Shown one piece after another: positions 41,177 through 50,083 of a stretch of 64,000 nucleotides of DNA. Location: NCBI RefSeq assembly GCF_002080395.1, contig NZ_CP020478.1, positions 1,500,886 through 1,564,885 on the forward strand, written 5' to 3'. Within the stretch, counting starts at the first letter, position 1, and every line of letters begins with the position of its first letter. Made by a program: the position numbers and the translations under genes. The stretch is from Campylobacter helveticus. GTDB lineage: Bacteria > Campylobacterota > Campylobacteria > Campylobacterales > Campylobacteraceae. The notes beneath the pieces are model-generated. The model worked only from the letters and a program-made list of their open reading frames with translations. It searched no databases and was not told the origin of the DNA.

Positions 41177-42136
41177 TTAAAGCCCTATTTTTTCATAAAT
41201 TTTTTGCATTTTTGCTCTAGCTATCTTTCTTGCTTTACTCGCCCCAAATTCTAAAATTTCTTCAAGTTTTTTAGGCTCTTTTAAATAATTCTCATAGCTT
41301 TCTGTCGCTTCTTTAAAATAAGCATTTACAAGCTCATTTAAATACATCTTAAAATGCCCATAGCCCTCGCCACCTCTTTCATAACGCTTCTTTAATTCTT
41401 CTTGCCCCTCTTCATCTAAAAAAAGCTTAGAAATTTGAAAGATATTACACTCTTGCCATTTTTTTGGCTCTTCTAAAGGGGTGCTATCTGTTACGATAGA
41501 AGAAATTTGTTTTTTTCTTAATTTTTCATTTGCAAAAATATCTATGGTATTTTGGTAAGATTTACTCATCTTAGCCCCATTTGTGCCAGGCACCACAGCG
41601 ACATTTTCATTTACTCTAGCTTCTGGCAGAGTGAAAATTTCTCCCCATTCATTATTGACCTTTATGGCAATATCTCTTGCGATTTCAACATGCTGAATTT
41701 GGTCTTTTCCCACAGGCACAATTTGCGTATCAAAAAGCAAAATATCCGCCGCCATTAAAACAGGATAAGAAAAAAGTCCGTGTGAAGAAGGTAAGCCCTT
41801 AGCCACCTTGTCTTTATAACTATGCGCTCTTTCTAGCAAACCCATAGGACTAAACTGCGATAAAATCCAGTAAAGCTCAAGCACTTCTTTAACATCACTT
41901 TGAAGCCAAAAAATGCTTTTTTCAGGCTTTATGCCAAGACTTAAAAAAGCGGCAGCGGCTTTAAGGGCATTTTGCTTTAAAATTTCTCCCTTTTGGCTCG
42001 AAGTCATTGCGTGATAATTTGCAATAAACATAAACATTTCACTATCATCTTGTGCTTCAATCATCGGCTTAATCGCACCAAAAAAATTCCCTATATGTAA
42101 ATCTCCACTCGGTTGTAATCCCGTCAAAACTCTCAT
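41177..42136 (-). CDS. trpS: Tryptophanyl-tRNA synthetase
   Basis: Class I synthetase of 319 residues with HIGH-type GDLHIGNFFGA near 12-22 and the KMSKS loop GAKMSKSYQNTI near 190-201. The PVGKDQIQHVEIARDIA segment for Trp-AMP binding is conserved. Its start overlaps the aroK stop by four bases. Confidence 0.97.
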   Translation of the reverse strand: MRVLTGLQPSGDLHIGNFFGAIKPMIEAQDDSEMFMFIANYHAMTSSQKGEILKQNALKAAAAFLSLGIKPEKSIFWLQSDVKEVLELYWILSQFSPMGLLERAHSYKDKVAKGLPSSHGLFSYPVLMAADILLFDTQIVPVGKDQIQHVEIARDIAIKVNNEWGEIFTLPEARVNENVAVVPGTNGAKMSKSYQNTIDIFANEKLRKKQISSIVTDSTPLEEPKKWQECNIFQISKLFLDEEGQEELKKRYERGGEGYGHFKMYLNELVNAYFKEATESYENYLKEPKKLEEILEFGASKARKIARAKMQKIYEKIGL

Positions 42137-42621
42137 TTTATCCTCTTTTTTAATTCATCTATCAAGCTTTCTACGCTTTGATTTTCTATATCTAAAATTA
42201 AATTTGCCTTTTTTTCGTATAAATTAATTCTTGAATTATACAAATTCCTTGCTTTTTCTTCCTCATAAAAAAGCGGTCTTTTTGCTATTTCTTCTTTGTT
42301 TAAACGATTTTTTAAATACTCAAAACTTGCCCTTAAATACACACAAAAGCCTATTTTATCTAAATCTTTTACATTGATAAATCCGCCTCCTGTGGCTATA
42401 CAAATACCCTTTAGCTGTGCTAAAAAATATGCCATTTTTTGCTCTTCTTGACGAAAAGTTTTCTCGCCAAAATTTGCAAAAATTTCACTCACACTTAAAT
42501 TAAACTGCATTTCAATTAAAGTATCACTATCGATAAATACACGCCCACTTTCCCTCGCAAAATCCCTGGCTAAAGTGCTTTTACCACAGCCCATAAAACC
42601 GATAAAAAGGATATTTTTCAT
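42133..42621 (-). CDS. aroK: Shikimate kinase
   Basis: A 162-residue P-loop kinase phosphorylating shikimate in the chorismate pathway. Walker A is GFMGCGKSTLARDFA (about 8-22), the shikimate-binding Asp is in FIDSDTLIE, and GGGF lies near residue 78. It feeds chorismate to aromatic amino acids and to MqnA. First gene of the aroK-trpS-serS-pflB run. Confidence 0.95.
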   Translation of the reverse strand: MKNILFIGFMGCGKSTLARDFARESGRVFIDSDTLIEMQFNLSVSEIFANFGEKTFRQEEQKMAYFLAQLKGICIATGGGFINVKDLDKIGFCVYLRASFEYLKNRLNKEEIAKRPLFYEEEKARNLYNSRINLYEKKANLILDIENQSVESLIDELKKRIK

Positions 42622-42792
42622 TTTTATGCCAAATCCATTAATGTTGATATTTCTATTTTGTATTTTAGCAAATTTATCTATAATGCTTCCATAAATTTAG
42701 TATATTGACACCGATAAAGTGGATATTTAAAATAGCAAAGATATAAAAAGCTAACAATTAGATGAACAAAAAAACATAAAGTAAAATTATAC
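42622..42792. other. A/T-rich gap between aroK and the small-protein cassette
   Basis: About 170 bases, over 75% A+T, with no convincing reading frame. It should hold the aroK promoter and the 3' end of the cassette transcript. TATAAT-like sequence occurs on the minus strand near 42782-42787, but it is far from aroK. I see no hairpin terminator or RNA gene. Confidence 0.5.
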
Positions 42793-42881
42793 TTAAGCTA
42801 AAATGGAAAATCCACTTTGCGAGTCAATGGCGTATTCCTCTTGCTTTTCATTAGAGCTTTTTAACTGGGTTTTTTCTTCTT
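42793..42881. repeat. 89-bp direct repeat, copy 1
   Basis: Matches 43221-43309 at 87 of 89 positions, 428 bases away. It encodes the shared C-terminal tail and stop codon of the two small hydrophilic proteins. Confidence 0.93.
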
Positions 42882-42993
42882 GCTTTTCTCTCTCATCTTG
42901 TTTTTCCATAAGTTTTAAAGTGTCATACATCTCGTGGCACTCCTTTGGCATACACTTATGGAAACGATGGTTTGTATTAAAAATATTCATCAT
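42793..42993 (-). CDS. Small hydrophilic protein with repeated C-terminal tail (cassette copy 1)
   Basis: A 66-residue protein starting at the ATG right after the upstream stop (TAAATG). The N-terminal half (NIFNTNHRFHKC, then CHEMYDTLKLMEKQDEREKQ) has two Cys and a charged helix. The C-terminal 28 residues, EKTQLKSSNEKQEEYAIDS then QSGFSILA, recur almost exactly in the gene at 43221-43445. No signal peptide. Family unknown; the shared tail may be a targeting or processing signal, but that is a guess. Confidence 0.6.
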   Translation of the reverse strand: MMNIFNTNHRFHKCMPKECHEMYDTLKLMEKQDEREKQEEKTQLKSSNEKQEEYAIDSQSGFSILA

Positions 42994-43191
42994 TTAAAAA
43001 CAATACCCATATTTACAAATTAAATTGCGTCCAGCTTCTTTTAAAATTTCTCTTCTTTTATCAAAGCACTCACTAGAATCAGAACCATAAGCATATACTT
43101 TAGTGCAACCATCGGTATCATAATGCCAAGTCGCAGCAAAAACACTGGATAAACAACCAAGCAAAATTATAGAACTAACTATTTTTTTCAT
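42994..43191 (-). CDS. Small secreted Cys-containing protein (cassette copy 1)
   Basis: A 65-residue product from the ATG at 43191, which has an AAAGGG site and opens a signal peptide MKKIVSSIILLGCLSSVFA; a start further upstream is possible. The mature peptide of about 46 residues has four Cys (DGCTKVYAYGSDSSEC, then CKYGYC), suggesting disulfides in the periplasm. It is clearly related to the product at 43421-43636 (EGCVLVYQYGADYSKC). Function unknown. Confidence 0.65.
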   Translation of the reverse strand: MKKIVSSIILLGCLSSVFAATWHYDTDGCTKVYAYGSDSSECFDKRREILKEAGRNLICKYGYCF

Positions 43192-43220
43192 TGATAACCC
43201 TTTTAATCTAACCAAACCAT

Positions 43221-43309
43221 TTAAGCCAAAACGGAAAATCCACTTTGCGAGTCAATGGCGTATTCCTCTTGCTTTTCATTAGAGCTTTTTAACTGGGTTT
43301 TTTCTTCTT
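43221..43309. repeat. 89-bp direct repeat, copy 2
   Basis: Partner of 42793-42881, with two mismatches. The match ends abruptly inside both coding sequences, so the duplication boundary lies within the genes. Confidence 0.93.
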
Positions 43310-43445
43310 TGCCGTCTTCTTCTTGACCTTTTAAAGAAAAATTTAGCATCTGTTTGCTGATTTCATTTTTACCAAAATTTACAGTATCTACCACTCCCAT
43401 ACAAGGCGTAATAAGTAACATTAGCAAGTCCCCCGAAAATGACAA
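43221..43445 (-). CDS. Small protein with repeated C-terminal tail (cassette copy 2)
   Basis: A 74-residue frame overlapping the upstream secreted-protein gene by 25 bases. The N-terminus (SFSGDLLMLLITPCMGVVDTVNFGKNEISKQ) is different from copy 1, but the C-terminal 28 residues are the same apart from Val for Ile. Mixed conservation suggests the tail is the selected, functional part, or that recent gene conversion homogenised it. Start codon uncertain. Confidence 0.55.
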   Translation of the reverse strand: MSFSGDLLMLLITPCMGVVDTVNFGKNEISKQMLNFSLKGQEEDGKEEKTQLKSSNEKQEEYAIDSQSGFSVLA

Positions 43446-43636
43446 AGAGCTCCTTGGAAAGCATTTTGATAAATTCCTTGATTATTGCACTTACTATAAT
43501 CAGCACCATATTGATAAACCAAAACACACCCTTCATAATGGGGCTGGACTATGGGCTGTTGAGAGACTGTAATTTTTGCTAGAGCGATATTAAACAAACA
43601 AGAAAGTAAAATTATAGAACCGACTAATTTTTTCAT
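43421..43636 (-). CDS. Small secreted Cys-containing protein (cassette copy 2)
   Basis: A 71-residue product from the ATG at 43636, after an AAAGGA site and before a signal peptide MKKLVGSIILLSCLFNIALA. The mature part has four Cys, in EGCVLVYQYGADYSKC and CHFRGTC, in the same order as in copy 1. The AT-rich 180 bases upstream should hold the cassette promoter. No family recognised. Confidence 0.65.
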   Translation of the reverse strand: MKKLVGSIILLSCLFNIALAKITVSQQPIVQPHYEGCVLVYQYGADYSKCNNQGIYQNAFQGALCHFRGTC

Positions 43637-43820
43637 TGATAATCCTTTCATTAAATATTTAATATTATTAATGCTATAAAATCAAAATTTAATATAAACT
43701 TAAAATTTAATTTGAAGATAAATTTAAAAATGCTATTGTGTAAAATATTCACATTTTGTTTTAACATTGAAAATTCCAAAGATGTAAAGCGACAAATGCA
43801 AAATGCTTTTCAAAAGATTT

Positions 43821-44212
43821 TCATTTTTTCCACACAATATGCCCATTGATATTATGCTTTTCATAAATACTTAATACTTCTTCAAAGAATGCTACAAGCT
43901 CTGTTTCCCCTGAAGTCTTTGCAGTTTCTAGCATTTGGAGAAACATCTTTTTACCTGTCTCAGTTTGCTTTAGATTTTTCTTTAAAAAATTATGCCTACT
44001 GCAAAGCGATACACGCCCTTTGCAATCTTTTGCAAATAGCCCCTTTGATGCAAACTTCTAATGCCTCTATCTGGGTCACGAAAAACCTTGCCTGTGCGTT
44101 TTTGCTATTCATTCACTACCCAATCCACCACCTCAGGATGCTTAATATCTCGTTTTGGATTTGCTTTGAAAAATTCCATTATTAAATCAAGCTGAGAAAG
44201 CTTATTTTTCAT
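43821..44212 (-). pseudogene. Remnant HNH-type restriction endonuclease
   Basis: Starts at an ATG overlapping the methylase stop by 11 bases (44212). It reads a winged-helix-like N-terminus (MKNKLSQLDLIMEFF through HPEVVDWVVNE), hits a TAG, then continues KRTGKVFRDPDRGIRSLHQ and AKGVYRF. A frame change near 44000 leads to LCSRHNFLKKNLKQTETGKK and a C-terminal helix ending NGHIVWKK at 43821. The middle, where the HNH core should be, is missing. So the gene has a nonsense codon, a deletion and a frameshift. Assignment as the cognate nuclease rests on the arrangement and on remembered similarity to HNH restriction enzymes. Confidence 0.7.
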
Positions 44213-44999
44213 CAAAAATACCTCTTTCTTTTTCTATCGTTTCTAAAAATCGTTTTTTGCTTAGTTCGCAATATTCCTTATCAAGCTCAATGCCTATAAA
44301 TTGCCGGTTGTTAAGATAGGATTCTATCATTGTTGTCCCACTACCACTAAAAGGGTCGCACACCACATCACCCACATAAGAAAAAAGCTTAATGCACCGC
44401 TTAGGAAGCTCTCTAGGAAAAGGGGCTGGGTGTCCTATGCGCTTTTTAGATTCTCCGTTAAAACTCCATAGCCCATTTGTCCAAGCCATAAATTCCTCTT
44501 TACTTATATCGCTTATGCCCTTATGCTTTTTCTTCCAACTCCCCTTATAAAGCACAAGGATAAGCTCCACAGGTGCAATCACATAAGGTGCAGAAGCACT
44601 AAGCCAACTCCCCCACGCTGTGCGGCGTGAGATATTACCCTCATTCCAAACAATCGTGCTGTGGTAATTCCAACCAATTTGCTTTGCTAAAGTCGTTAAA
44701 TCCGCGCCCACACTTTGCTGTCCGCCTTTATTTTTATCTAATGGGATATTCAGGCAGAATCTTGCGCCATCTTTTGCCCACAAAAAGCAATTTTGTATCC
44801 ATTGTTTAGAAAATTCTAAATAGCTTTTGTAATCGTTAGAATCCTCATTTGAATTGTATTCTATGCCAACATTATAAGGGGGTGAAGTAATGATTAAGTC
44901 AAGGGAATTTTCATTTAGAATGTCTTTATAAAGAGCTGAATTTTGATATAAATTGATATTTTTATAATTAAAAATATTGTTTTCTAAATTTTTTCCCAT
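44202..44999 (-). CDS. DNA methyltransferase (beta-type, TSPPY), now without an active partner nuclease
   Basis: A 265-residue SAM-dependent methyltransferase. Catalytic motif IV TSPPYN (38-43) comes before SAM-binding motif I DPFSGSGTT (215-223), the beta-class order of amino-methyltransferases (N6-adenine or N4-cytosine). The intervening region serves as target recognition. The ATG at 44999 shares a base with the der stop (TGATG), so translation is coupled to an essential GTPase gene. The frame is intact, while the overlapping nuclease gene is decayed. It may still mark the genome or affect expression; target sequence unknown. Confidence 0.88.
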   Translation of the reverse strand: MGKNLENNIFNYKNINLYQNSALYKDILNENSLDLIITSPPYNVGIEYNSNEDSNDYKSYLEFSKQWIQNCFLWAKDGARFCLNIPLDKNKGGQQSVGADLTTLAKQIGWNYHSTIVWNEGNISRRTAWGSWLSASAPYVIAPVELILVLYKGSWKKKHKGISDISKEEFMAWTNGLWSFNGESKKRIGHPAPFPRELPKRCIKLFSYVGDVVCDPFSGSGTTMIESYLNNRQFIGIELDKEYCELSKKRFLETIEKERGIFDEK

Positions 45000-46372
45000 C
45001 AATCCTTCTCTCCCTTTTTACGCGAGGCGAGGATTAAAGGCACACCCTCAAAATCAAATTCTTTCCTAATTTGATTTTGCAAATAGCGTTTATAGCTAAA
45101 ATGCAAAGCCTTAGGGCGGTTCATAATCAAAGCGATTTTAGGAGGAGCTAAGTCATACTGCACGGCATAATAAATTTTCACAAGCTTCCCATAATCGTGT
45201 GGCAGGGGATGGGCTTTTGTCGCTTTACTTATAAGCTCATTAAGCTTTGCGGTGGGGATTTTTTGCGTGAAATTGCTAAAAACTTCTAAAATTTTATCCA
45301 TCAAAATATGCACCCTCTTCCCACTCAAAGCCGACACGCTAATAATAGGTGCGTGAGCAAGAAATTTAAATCTATCAAGCCTTAGCTCTTTGACAACCTT
45401 GTCAAATTCAAAACTTGTTTTATCCCATTTATTTAGCACGATAATCACACCCAAATAATGCTTACTAATAAGCCCCGCGATACGCTCATCAAGCTCGTTA
45501 AAGCCCTCATTTGCATCCAAAACCAAAAGAGCGATTTGAGAGCTTTGAAGCATTTTTTCCGTGCGGTTTAGCGCAAAGCGTTCAAGCCCTTGAATTTTGC
45601 CCCTTTTTCTAATGCCAGCTGTGTCGATAAATTCCAAAACCTTATCCTTATATACCACGCTTTCATTGACGGGGTCTATAGTCGTGCCAGCTATGCTACT
45701 TACCACGCTTCTTTGCTCTTTCACAAGGGCGTTTAAAAGGCTTGACTTACCGACATTTACGCGTCCTACTATGCCGATTTTGATATGATTTTCATCGATG
45801 TCTTTAAATTTAATCTCTCTCTCTTCATTAAAATCCTCTAAAAATTCCTCCAAACTTTGCTCTTCTTCATCGTTTTTTAAAACACTAGTATGCAAAAAAT
45901 TCTCAAGCCAAGTATAAAGCTCATCAAGCCCTACATTATGCGTTACCGAAAGATTAAAAATTTCTTTTACTCCAAAACTAGCAAATTCCCAAGCTCTTTC
46001 CTCATCTTTTTTATTATCGACCTTGTTAATGATAAGTGCCATAGGTTTTTTAAGTTTCTTTAAAGCGTAAAAAAATTGCCTATCCTCATCATCGGGCATT
46101 TTTTTACCATCGACAAGATAAAGGATAATATCCACATTTTTAGCCGTCTTTAGGGAATTTTGCTTCACATTTTTAAAAAGCTCATCACTTTCATCAAGCC
46201 CGCCACTATCGATAAGTAAAGCTTCTTTACCATTAACCTCCACTTTGATTTTATTTGTATCTCTTGTCGTGCCTGAAATTTCACTTGTAATGGCGATTCT
46301 TTGTTTAGCGATGCGGTTAAAAAGACTTGATTTGCCGACATTTGGCTTACCTATAAGTATGATACTTTGCAT
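44999..46372 (-). CDS. der: Ribosome-assembly GTPase Der (EngA)
   Basis: Essential 50S assembly factor of 457 residues with two GTPase domains in tandem and a C-terminal KH-like domain. P-loops are [13 protein letters not shown] (7-19) and [13 protein letters not shown] near 202-214; G4 motifs NKVD and NKWD are present in each. The acidic linker ([17 protein letters not shown]) is normal. Upstream gene of the methylase unit. Confidence 0.97.
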   Translation of the reverse strand: MQSIILIGKPNVGKSSLFNRIAKQRIAITSEISGTTRDTNKIKVEVNGKEALLIDSGGLDESDELFKNVKQNSLKTAKNVDIILYLVDGKKMPDDEDRQFFYALKKLKKPMALIINKVDNKKDEERAWEFASFGVKEIFNLSVTHNVGLDELYTWLENFLHTSVLKNDEEEQSLEEFLEDFNEEREIKFKDIDENHIKIGIVGRVNVGKSSLLNALVKEQRSVVSSIAGTTIDPVNESVVYKDKVLEFIDTAGIRKRGKIQGLERFALNRTEKMLQSSQIALLVLDANEGFNELDERIAGLISKHYLGVIIVLNKWDKTSFEFDKVVKELRLDRFKFLAHAPIISVSALSGKRVHILMDKILEVFSNFTQKIPTAKLNELISKATKAHPLPHDYGKLVKIYYAVQYDLAPPKIALIMNRPKALHFSYKRYLQNQIRKEFDFEGVPLILASRKKGEKD

Positions 46373-46394
46373 TTTTCCAACTTTTTTAAAAGGG

Positions 46395-46400
46395 ATTATA
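46395..46400 (-). promoter_or_regulatory. Predicted -10 element of der
   Basis: TATAAT on the minus strand, 22 bases before the der ATG, preceded by A/T-rich sequence in the gap divergent from the EamA transporter gene. Confidence 0.45.
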
Positions 46401-46465
46401 TAAAATTTGCCTTAAAATTAAGCAAAAAAAGACTAAAATAGCGAGATTTCACTAAAGGAAAACCT

Positions 46466-47365
46466 ATGCTAAGGGTGATTAAGCATAATTTGGGCGTTTA
46501 TTTTATGATTCTAGCTTGTTTAGACTTTGCGCTAATGAGTGCTTGTGCGAAAATTTTAAGCGAAGAGTTAAGCTCCATAGAAATTATGTTTTTTCGCAAT
46601 ATCATTGGTGTGATTTTTATGCTTTATATGCTAAGGAAATTAAGAACCCATAAAGAGGGTGGGCGACTTTGGCTTTTGATTTTTAGGGGCGTTGTCGGCA
46701 CACTTTCTTTATATCTTTTTTTCTATAATATCTCAAACATCACGCTTGGAGGGGCTTTTGCCTTTCAAAAAACCTCCCCCATTTTCATCACTTTAATCGC
46801 CTTTGTAATTTTTAAAGAAAATATAGGGCTTAAAGGCTGGTTTGGAATTCTCATCGCCTTTTTAGGTGTGCTTTTAATCGCACAGCCTTGGGCAAATGGT
46901 AATGGCTTTGACTTAAAAAATTCCGCTCTAGGTGTTTTAAGTGGCTTTTTAGCAGCCCTAGCACTTACAAGCGTGAGGGAATTAAGGGGCTATTATGCAA
47001 CAGAGCAAATCGCCTTTTCTTTTGTCTTCATAGGTGCATTAATGCCTTTGATTTCTATGCTTGTGGGCGAATTTTACACAAGCGAAAAGCTTGATTTTCT
47101 CATCGCTCCTTTTGTTATGCCCTCTTTTACAGCTTGGATTTTTATTTTAGCGATGGGAATTTTAGGCGCGATTTATCAAATTCACATCACTAAAAGTTAT
47201 GGTATCGCCAAACAAGCTGGGGTTGTGGCTGGGGTGAGTTATTTAGATGTTGTTTTTTCCATTATCATCGGTATGCTTTTGGGCGATTCTTTTCCTAGCG
47301 CTATGGTATTTTTAGGAATCATTGGTATAGTCGGCGGAGGGCTTATTTTAATGAAAAACAAATAA
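46466..47365 (+). CDS. EamA/DMT-family transporter
   Basis: A 299-residue inner-membrane protein with ten hydrophobic segments in two EamA halves (for example FFRNIIGVIFMLYML and YQIHITKSYGIAKQAGVVAGVSYLDVVFSIIIGM). The drug/metabolite transporter superfamily moves small metabolites, often outward. Substrate unknown. Same neighbour of der as in C. jejuni (Cj0385). Confidence 0.9.
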   Translation: MLRVIKHNLGVYFMILACLDFALMSACAKILSEELSSIEIMFFRNIIGVIFMLYMLRKLRTHKEGGRLWLLIFRGVVGTLSLYLFFYNISNITLGGAFAFQKTSPIFITLIAFVIFKENIGLKGWFGILIAFLGVLLIAQPWANGNGFDLKNSALGVLSGFLAALALTSVRELRGYYATEQIAFSFVFIGALMPLISMLVGEFYTSEKLDFLIAPFVMPSFTAWIFILAMGILGAIYQIHITKSYGIAKQAGVVAGVSYLDVVFSIIIGMLLGDSFPSAMVFLGIIGIVGGGLILMKNK

Positions 47366-47422
47366 TTTATCACTTCATTATCAAATTTTCTTAAATTTAT
47401 AAACTTAACGATTTGCTTTTTA

Positions 47423-47436
47423 TTTTTTTTTTTTTT
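47423..47436 (+). repeat. T14 homopolymer upstream of a membrane-protein gene
   Basis: Fourteen T (40 to 54 bases before the ATG at 47477), within a longer T-rich stretch. Length change here would alter promoter spacing rather than a reading frame. Confidence 0.8.
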
Positions 47437-47476
47437 GTTATTTTTCTTTTTTATCAATATCTCACAAAGGAAAAAA

Positions 47477-47935
47477 ATGGCAAAAATCAAAATATTAGCT
47501 GGTGCTTACGCAGGAAATGAATACCGCTATATTAAAAATAAAGATAGAATGATGAATGTTACAAAAGTTATAGATAAAGAAAATTTTTATCTCTCAAATA
47601 TCTCATCAATAGAAATTGCAAATCAAGACAATTGTAAAAAAGCCGGTGGAACAATTGCTGCAGCTGCTATTGGCGGACTTTTATTAGGTGGAGTAGGAGC
47701 TATAGTAGGTGGTATGGCTGGAGGAAATCAGCAAATTTCAACAATTATTATAACTTATGAAAATGGCTCACAATCCTTAGCACAAATTGATGGAGCGATG
47801 CATACAATCTTACAAACCATGATTTTTGATAAAAAAGCATTTATGGCAACACATAAAAAAACAAAAGGCAAATTTTTAAAATATTTCTTAATTTTTCTTA
47901 TTGTTGCAATTCTACTTGCATTAATCACCAATTAA
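47477..47935 (+). CDS. Glycine-zipper membrane protein of unknown function
   Basis: A 152-residue protein started at the ATG following AAAGG. An N-terminal beta-rich domain precedes a Gly/Ala-rich segment, AAAAIGGLLLGGVGAIVGG (about 59-77). A further soluble stretch (TIIITYENGSQSLAQIDG) follows, then a C-terminal membrane helix (FLIFLIVAILLALIT). Glycine zippers are known from pore-forming and membrane-inserting proteins, but nothing else identifies this one. A T14 tract lies upstream. I do not recognise the gene. Confidence 0.65.
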   Translation: MAKIKILAGAYAGNEYRYIKNKDRMMNVTKVIDKENFYLSNISSIEIANQDNCKKAGGTIAAAAIGGLLLGGVGAIVGGMAGGNQQISTIIITYENGSQSLAQIDGAMHTILQTMIFDKKAFMATHKKTKGKFLKYFLIFLIVAILLALITN

Positions 47936-47957
47936 CCCCCACAAAAGAGCGTGGGGG
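47936..47957. terminator. Hairpin between convergent genes
   Basis: CCCCCAC (47936-47942) pairs with GTGGGGG (47951-47957) around an 8-base loop, starting one base after the plus-strand stop. It probably ends both the membrane-protein gene and the chemoreceptor transcript; the T run is weak on both sides. Confidence 0.7.
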
Positions 47958-47976
47958 CAAGAGTAAAGAAAGAAGC

Positions 47977-49971
47977 TTAAAACTTCTTCTTCTTCACATC
48001 TTCAAGGATATTATTTGCTATATCACTAACATTATTAGAGATGATAGCACTTTCATTAGCTATTTCTACATTATCTTTAGTGGTTTGGTCGATTTGAGCT
48101 ACACTTTCATTGATTTGAGTGATACCAGCAGTTTGCTCTTTAATACTTTCTGCCATATCATTGATAGATTGAACGAGAAGGTTAGTATTTGCTTCTATCT
48201 CACTTAAAGACTTTTGGGTTCTTTCAGCTAGTTTTCTAACTTCATCAGCCACGACGGCAAAGCCTCTTCCGTGTTCTCCTGCTCTTGCAGCTTCTATGGC
48301 AGCATTAAGGGCTAGAAGATTGATTTGGTCAGCTATATCACCTATAATGCTTGTTACATTTTTAATCTCTTCACTTTGAGTGATAACATCACTTGTCTTT
48401 TGAGAGACATTTTGCATAGAGGAAGTAATCTCTTCTAAAGCAGCAGCTGTTTCTTCTAAAGAAGCTGCTTGAGAATTTGAACTTGTTGTTAAGTTTTGCA
48501 CAGCGTTTTGTAATTTGGAGCTTTCATTGGCTAAAGAATTTGCAAAGTCTGAGCTTTGTTTTAGCATTTTGATGATTTCTTCGCCTAAGGCATTAGTTGT
48601 TACTTCTACACTACCTGTTGCATCTTCAATTCTATTTCTAAAGTCTAGGCTTTTAAATTCTTCAAAGATAGAACGGATTTTATTCATATCTTTACCCACT
48701 CTAGCTTGTAAAACATCAAGAAGATCATTTAAAACATTTTTGAGTTCTATAAGTTGTGGGTTTCTAGGATTAGCTGTGATTCTTGCAGTGAGGTTACCAT
48801 TTTCTACTATGCCTACTGTTTCTACGCTTTCTTTGACGGCTTGTTTATCTTGGTCAAGTCCTTGTTTAGTTGCTAGGATATTTTCATTAATGGCTTTTGC
48901 CATTTGACCAAACTCATCACTTGTATTTACATTGATAGTAGAGATGTCTTGTGTTTTATGGTTGATGAAATCGAAGAAGGAGTTAAGACCGGATTGGATG
49001 GAGTGAATTGGAGCGACAAGCTTTTTCACAAACACCACTAAAAACATCGCACCAACAACAAGCAAAACTAAAGCTATTGCCGTGCTGATGAAAAATTGCT
49101 TATTAATTGCGTTTGTATAATCACTTTGAGTTGTAACAGAAACTATGGTCCAGCCAAAAGGAAACTGCTTGTAAAAGCCCACTCTATCTTCATTATTATG
49201 ATTATAATTAAACTCACCTTCAGGAGCTTTTTTCAAAGCTTCTTTTAAAGCTTTTTCAGCTTCTGTTTCCGTAGTGCTTTCAACAATTGCAGGATCTTTA
49301 TGAGAGAAAATTTTTCCACTAGTGTCCGTGATATAAACATCTAAATTTGGCAACTCTTCTCTTTCAAAATTTTCAAATCTTTTTTGAAAATCACCGACAA
49401 ATAAATCCATACCAATAACACCGATAAATTCGCCATTTTTAATTAAAGGATAAGTTGCCGTTACAAGTCTTTGACCCTTATAATTACCCGCACTTGAAAT
49501 GTAAGTGGAACTAACTATACCCTGCTTCTTTTCTTTGGTCTCTTTGTACCAAAATCTATCTCTTAAGTCTAAACCGACATTATCAAAATTTGAAGATAAA
49601 TTCTCAATACCCACTTCAGGATGGTAATCCTGCAAAATAACTTTACCATCATTTTCATAAACAATATACATAGAAGGATATTTAATAAGCTCCTCCGCCG
49701 TCATCAAAACGCGTCTTTGAGCGATAACATCATTTTTATCCAGTGCGACAATTTGCTCCGCTACAGCATTTAAATGCTGCTTTGCCTCAACATTCATCGT
49801 AATATCTATCGTAGTATAAGAAGCGTCTAAAATACCTCTTTGAATACTTCTAAAAAGTGTGGAAATTTGACTTGAACTAGAAATATAGTTGTAAGTTACA
49901 ATCACACCAATCACTACAACAAAAATCGCCACAACACAGGCTAAAATCTTGCCTCCAAGTGTTTTTGTCAT
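47977..49971 (-). CDS. Methyl-accepting chemotaxis protein, Tlp2-like with Cache sensor
   Basis: A 664-residue chemoreceptor. I use the ATG at 49971 because AAGGAG lies just upstream; an earlier ATG adds nine residues. TM1 is about 8-30, then a periplasmic Cache-type sensor ([33 protein letters not shown]) to about 290, TM2 at about 295-318, and a cytoplasmic signalling tip with [26 protein letters not shown]. It is divergent from znuA, as tlp2 (Cj0144) is in C. jejuni. Ligand not evident. Confidence 0.9.
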   Translation of the reverse strand: MTKTLGGKILACVVAIFVVVIGVIVTYNYISSSSQISTLFRSIQRGILDASYTTIDITMNVEAKQHLNAVAEQIVALDKNDVIAQRRVLMTAEELIKYPSMYIVYENDGKVILQDYHPEVGIENLSSNFDNVGLDLRDRFWYKETKEKKQGIVSSTYISSAGNYKGQRLVTATYPLIKNGEFIGVIGMDLFVGDFQKRFENFEREELPNLDVYITDTSGKIFSHKDPAIVESTTETEAEKALKEALKKAPEGEFNYNHNNEDRVGFYKQFPFGWTIVSVTTQSDYTNAINKQFFISTAIALVLLVVGAMFLVVFVKKLVAPIHSIQSGLNSFFDFINHKTQDISTINVNTSDEFGQMAKAINENILATKQGLDQDKQAVKESVETVGIVENGNLTARITANPRNPQLIELKNVLNDLLDVLQARVGKDMNKIRSIFEEFKSLDFRNRIEDATGSVEVTTNALGEEIIKMLKQSSDFANSLANESSKLQNAVQNLTTSSNSQAASLEETAAALEEITSSMQNVSQKTSDVITQSEEIKNVTSIIGDIADQINLLALNAAIEAARAGEHGRGFAVVADEVRKLAERTQKSLSEIEANTNLLVQSINDMAESIKEQTAGITQINESVAQIDQTTKDNVEIANESAIISNNVSDIANNILEDVKKKKF

Positions 49972-50038
49972 AACTTTCTCCTTTAGGAATTCTTGCAAAG
50001 TGGCAATTTTAATACAAGAATTCTTAAAAATTAATTTG

Positions 50039-50052
50039 TTTTTTTTTTTTTT
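50039..50052 (+). repeat. T14 homopolymer between the chemoreceptor and znuA
   Basis: Fourteen T about 32 bases upstream of the znuA -10 element and about 70 bases upstream of the chemoreceptor start. It could affect either divergent promoter if its length varies. Confidence 0.75.
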
Positions 50053-50083
50053 GTAAATTAGTGCATTTTTAAGATTATTTTCG

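Noticed and set aside
42994-43191. Classical bacteriocin with a double-glycine leader for the secreted Cys peptides
   Set aside because: The leader is a normal Sec-type signal peptide ending in an AxA-like site, there is no GG cleavage motif and no dedicated transporter nearby.
43889-44185. 98-residue open frame on the plus strand between the cassette and the methylase
   Set aside because: The opposite strand carries recognisable pieces of the HNH-type nuclease remnant; the plus-strand frame is its antisense and has no signal or family likeness.
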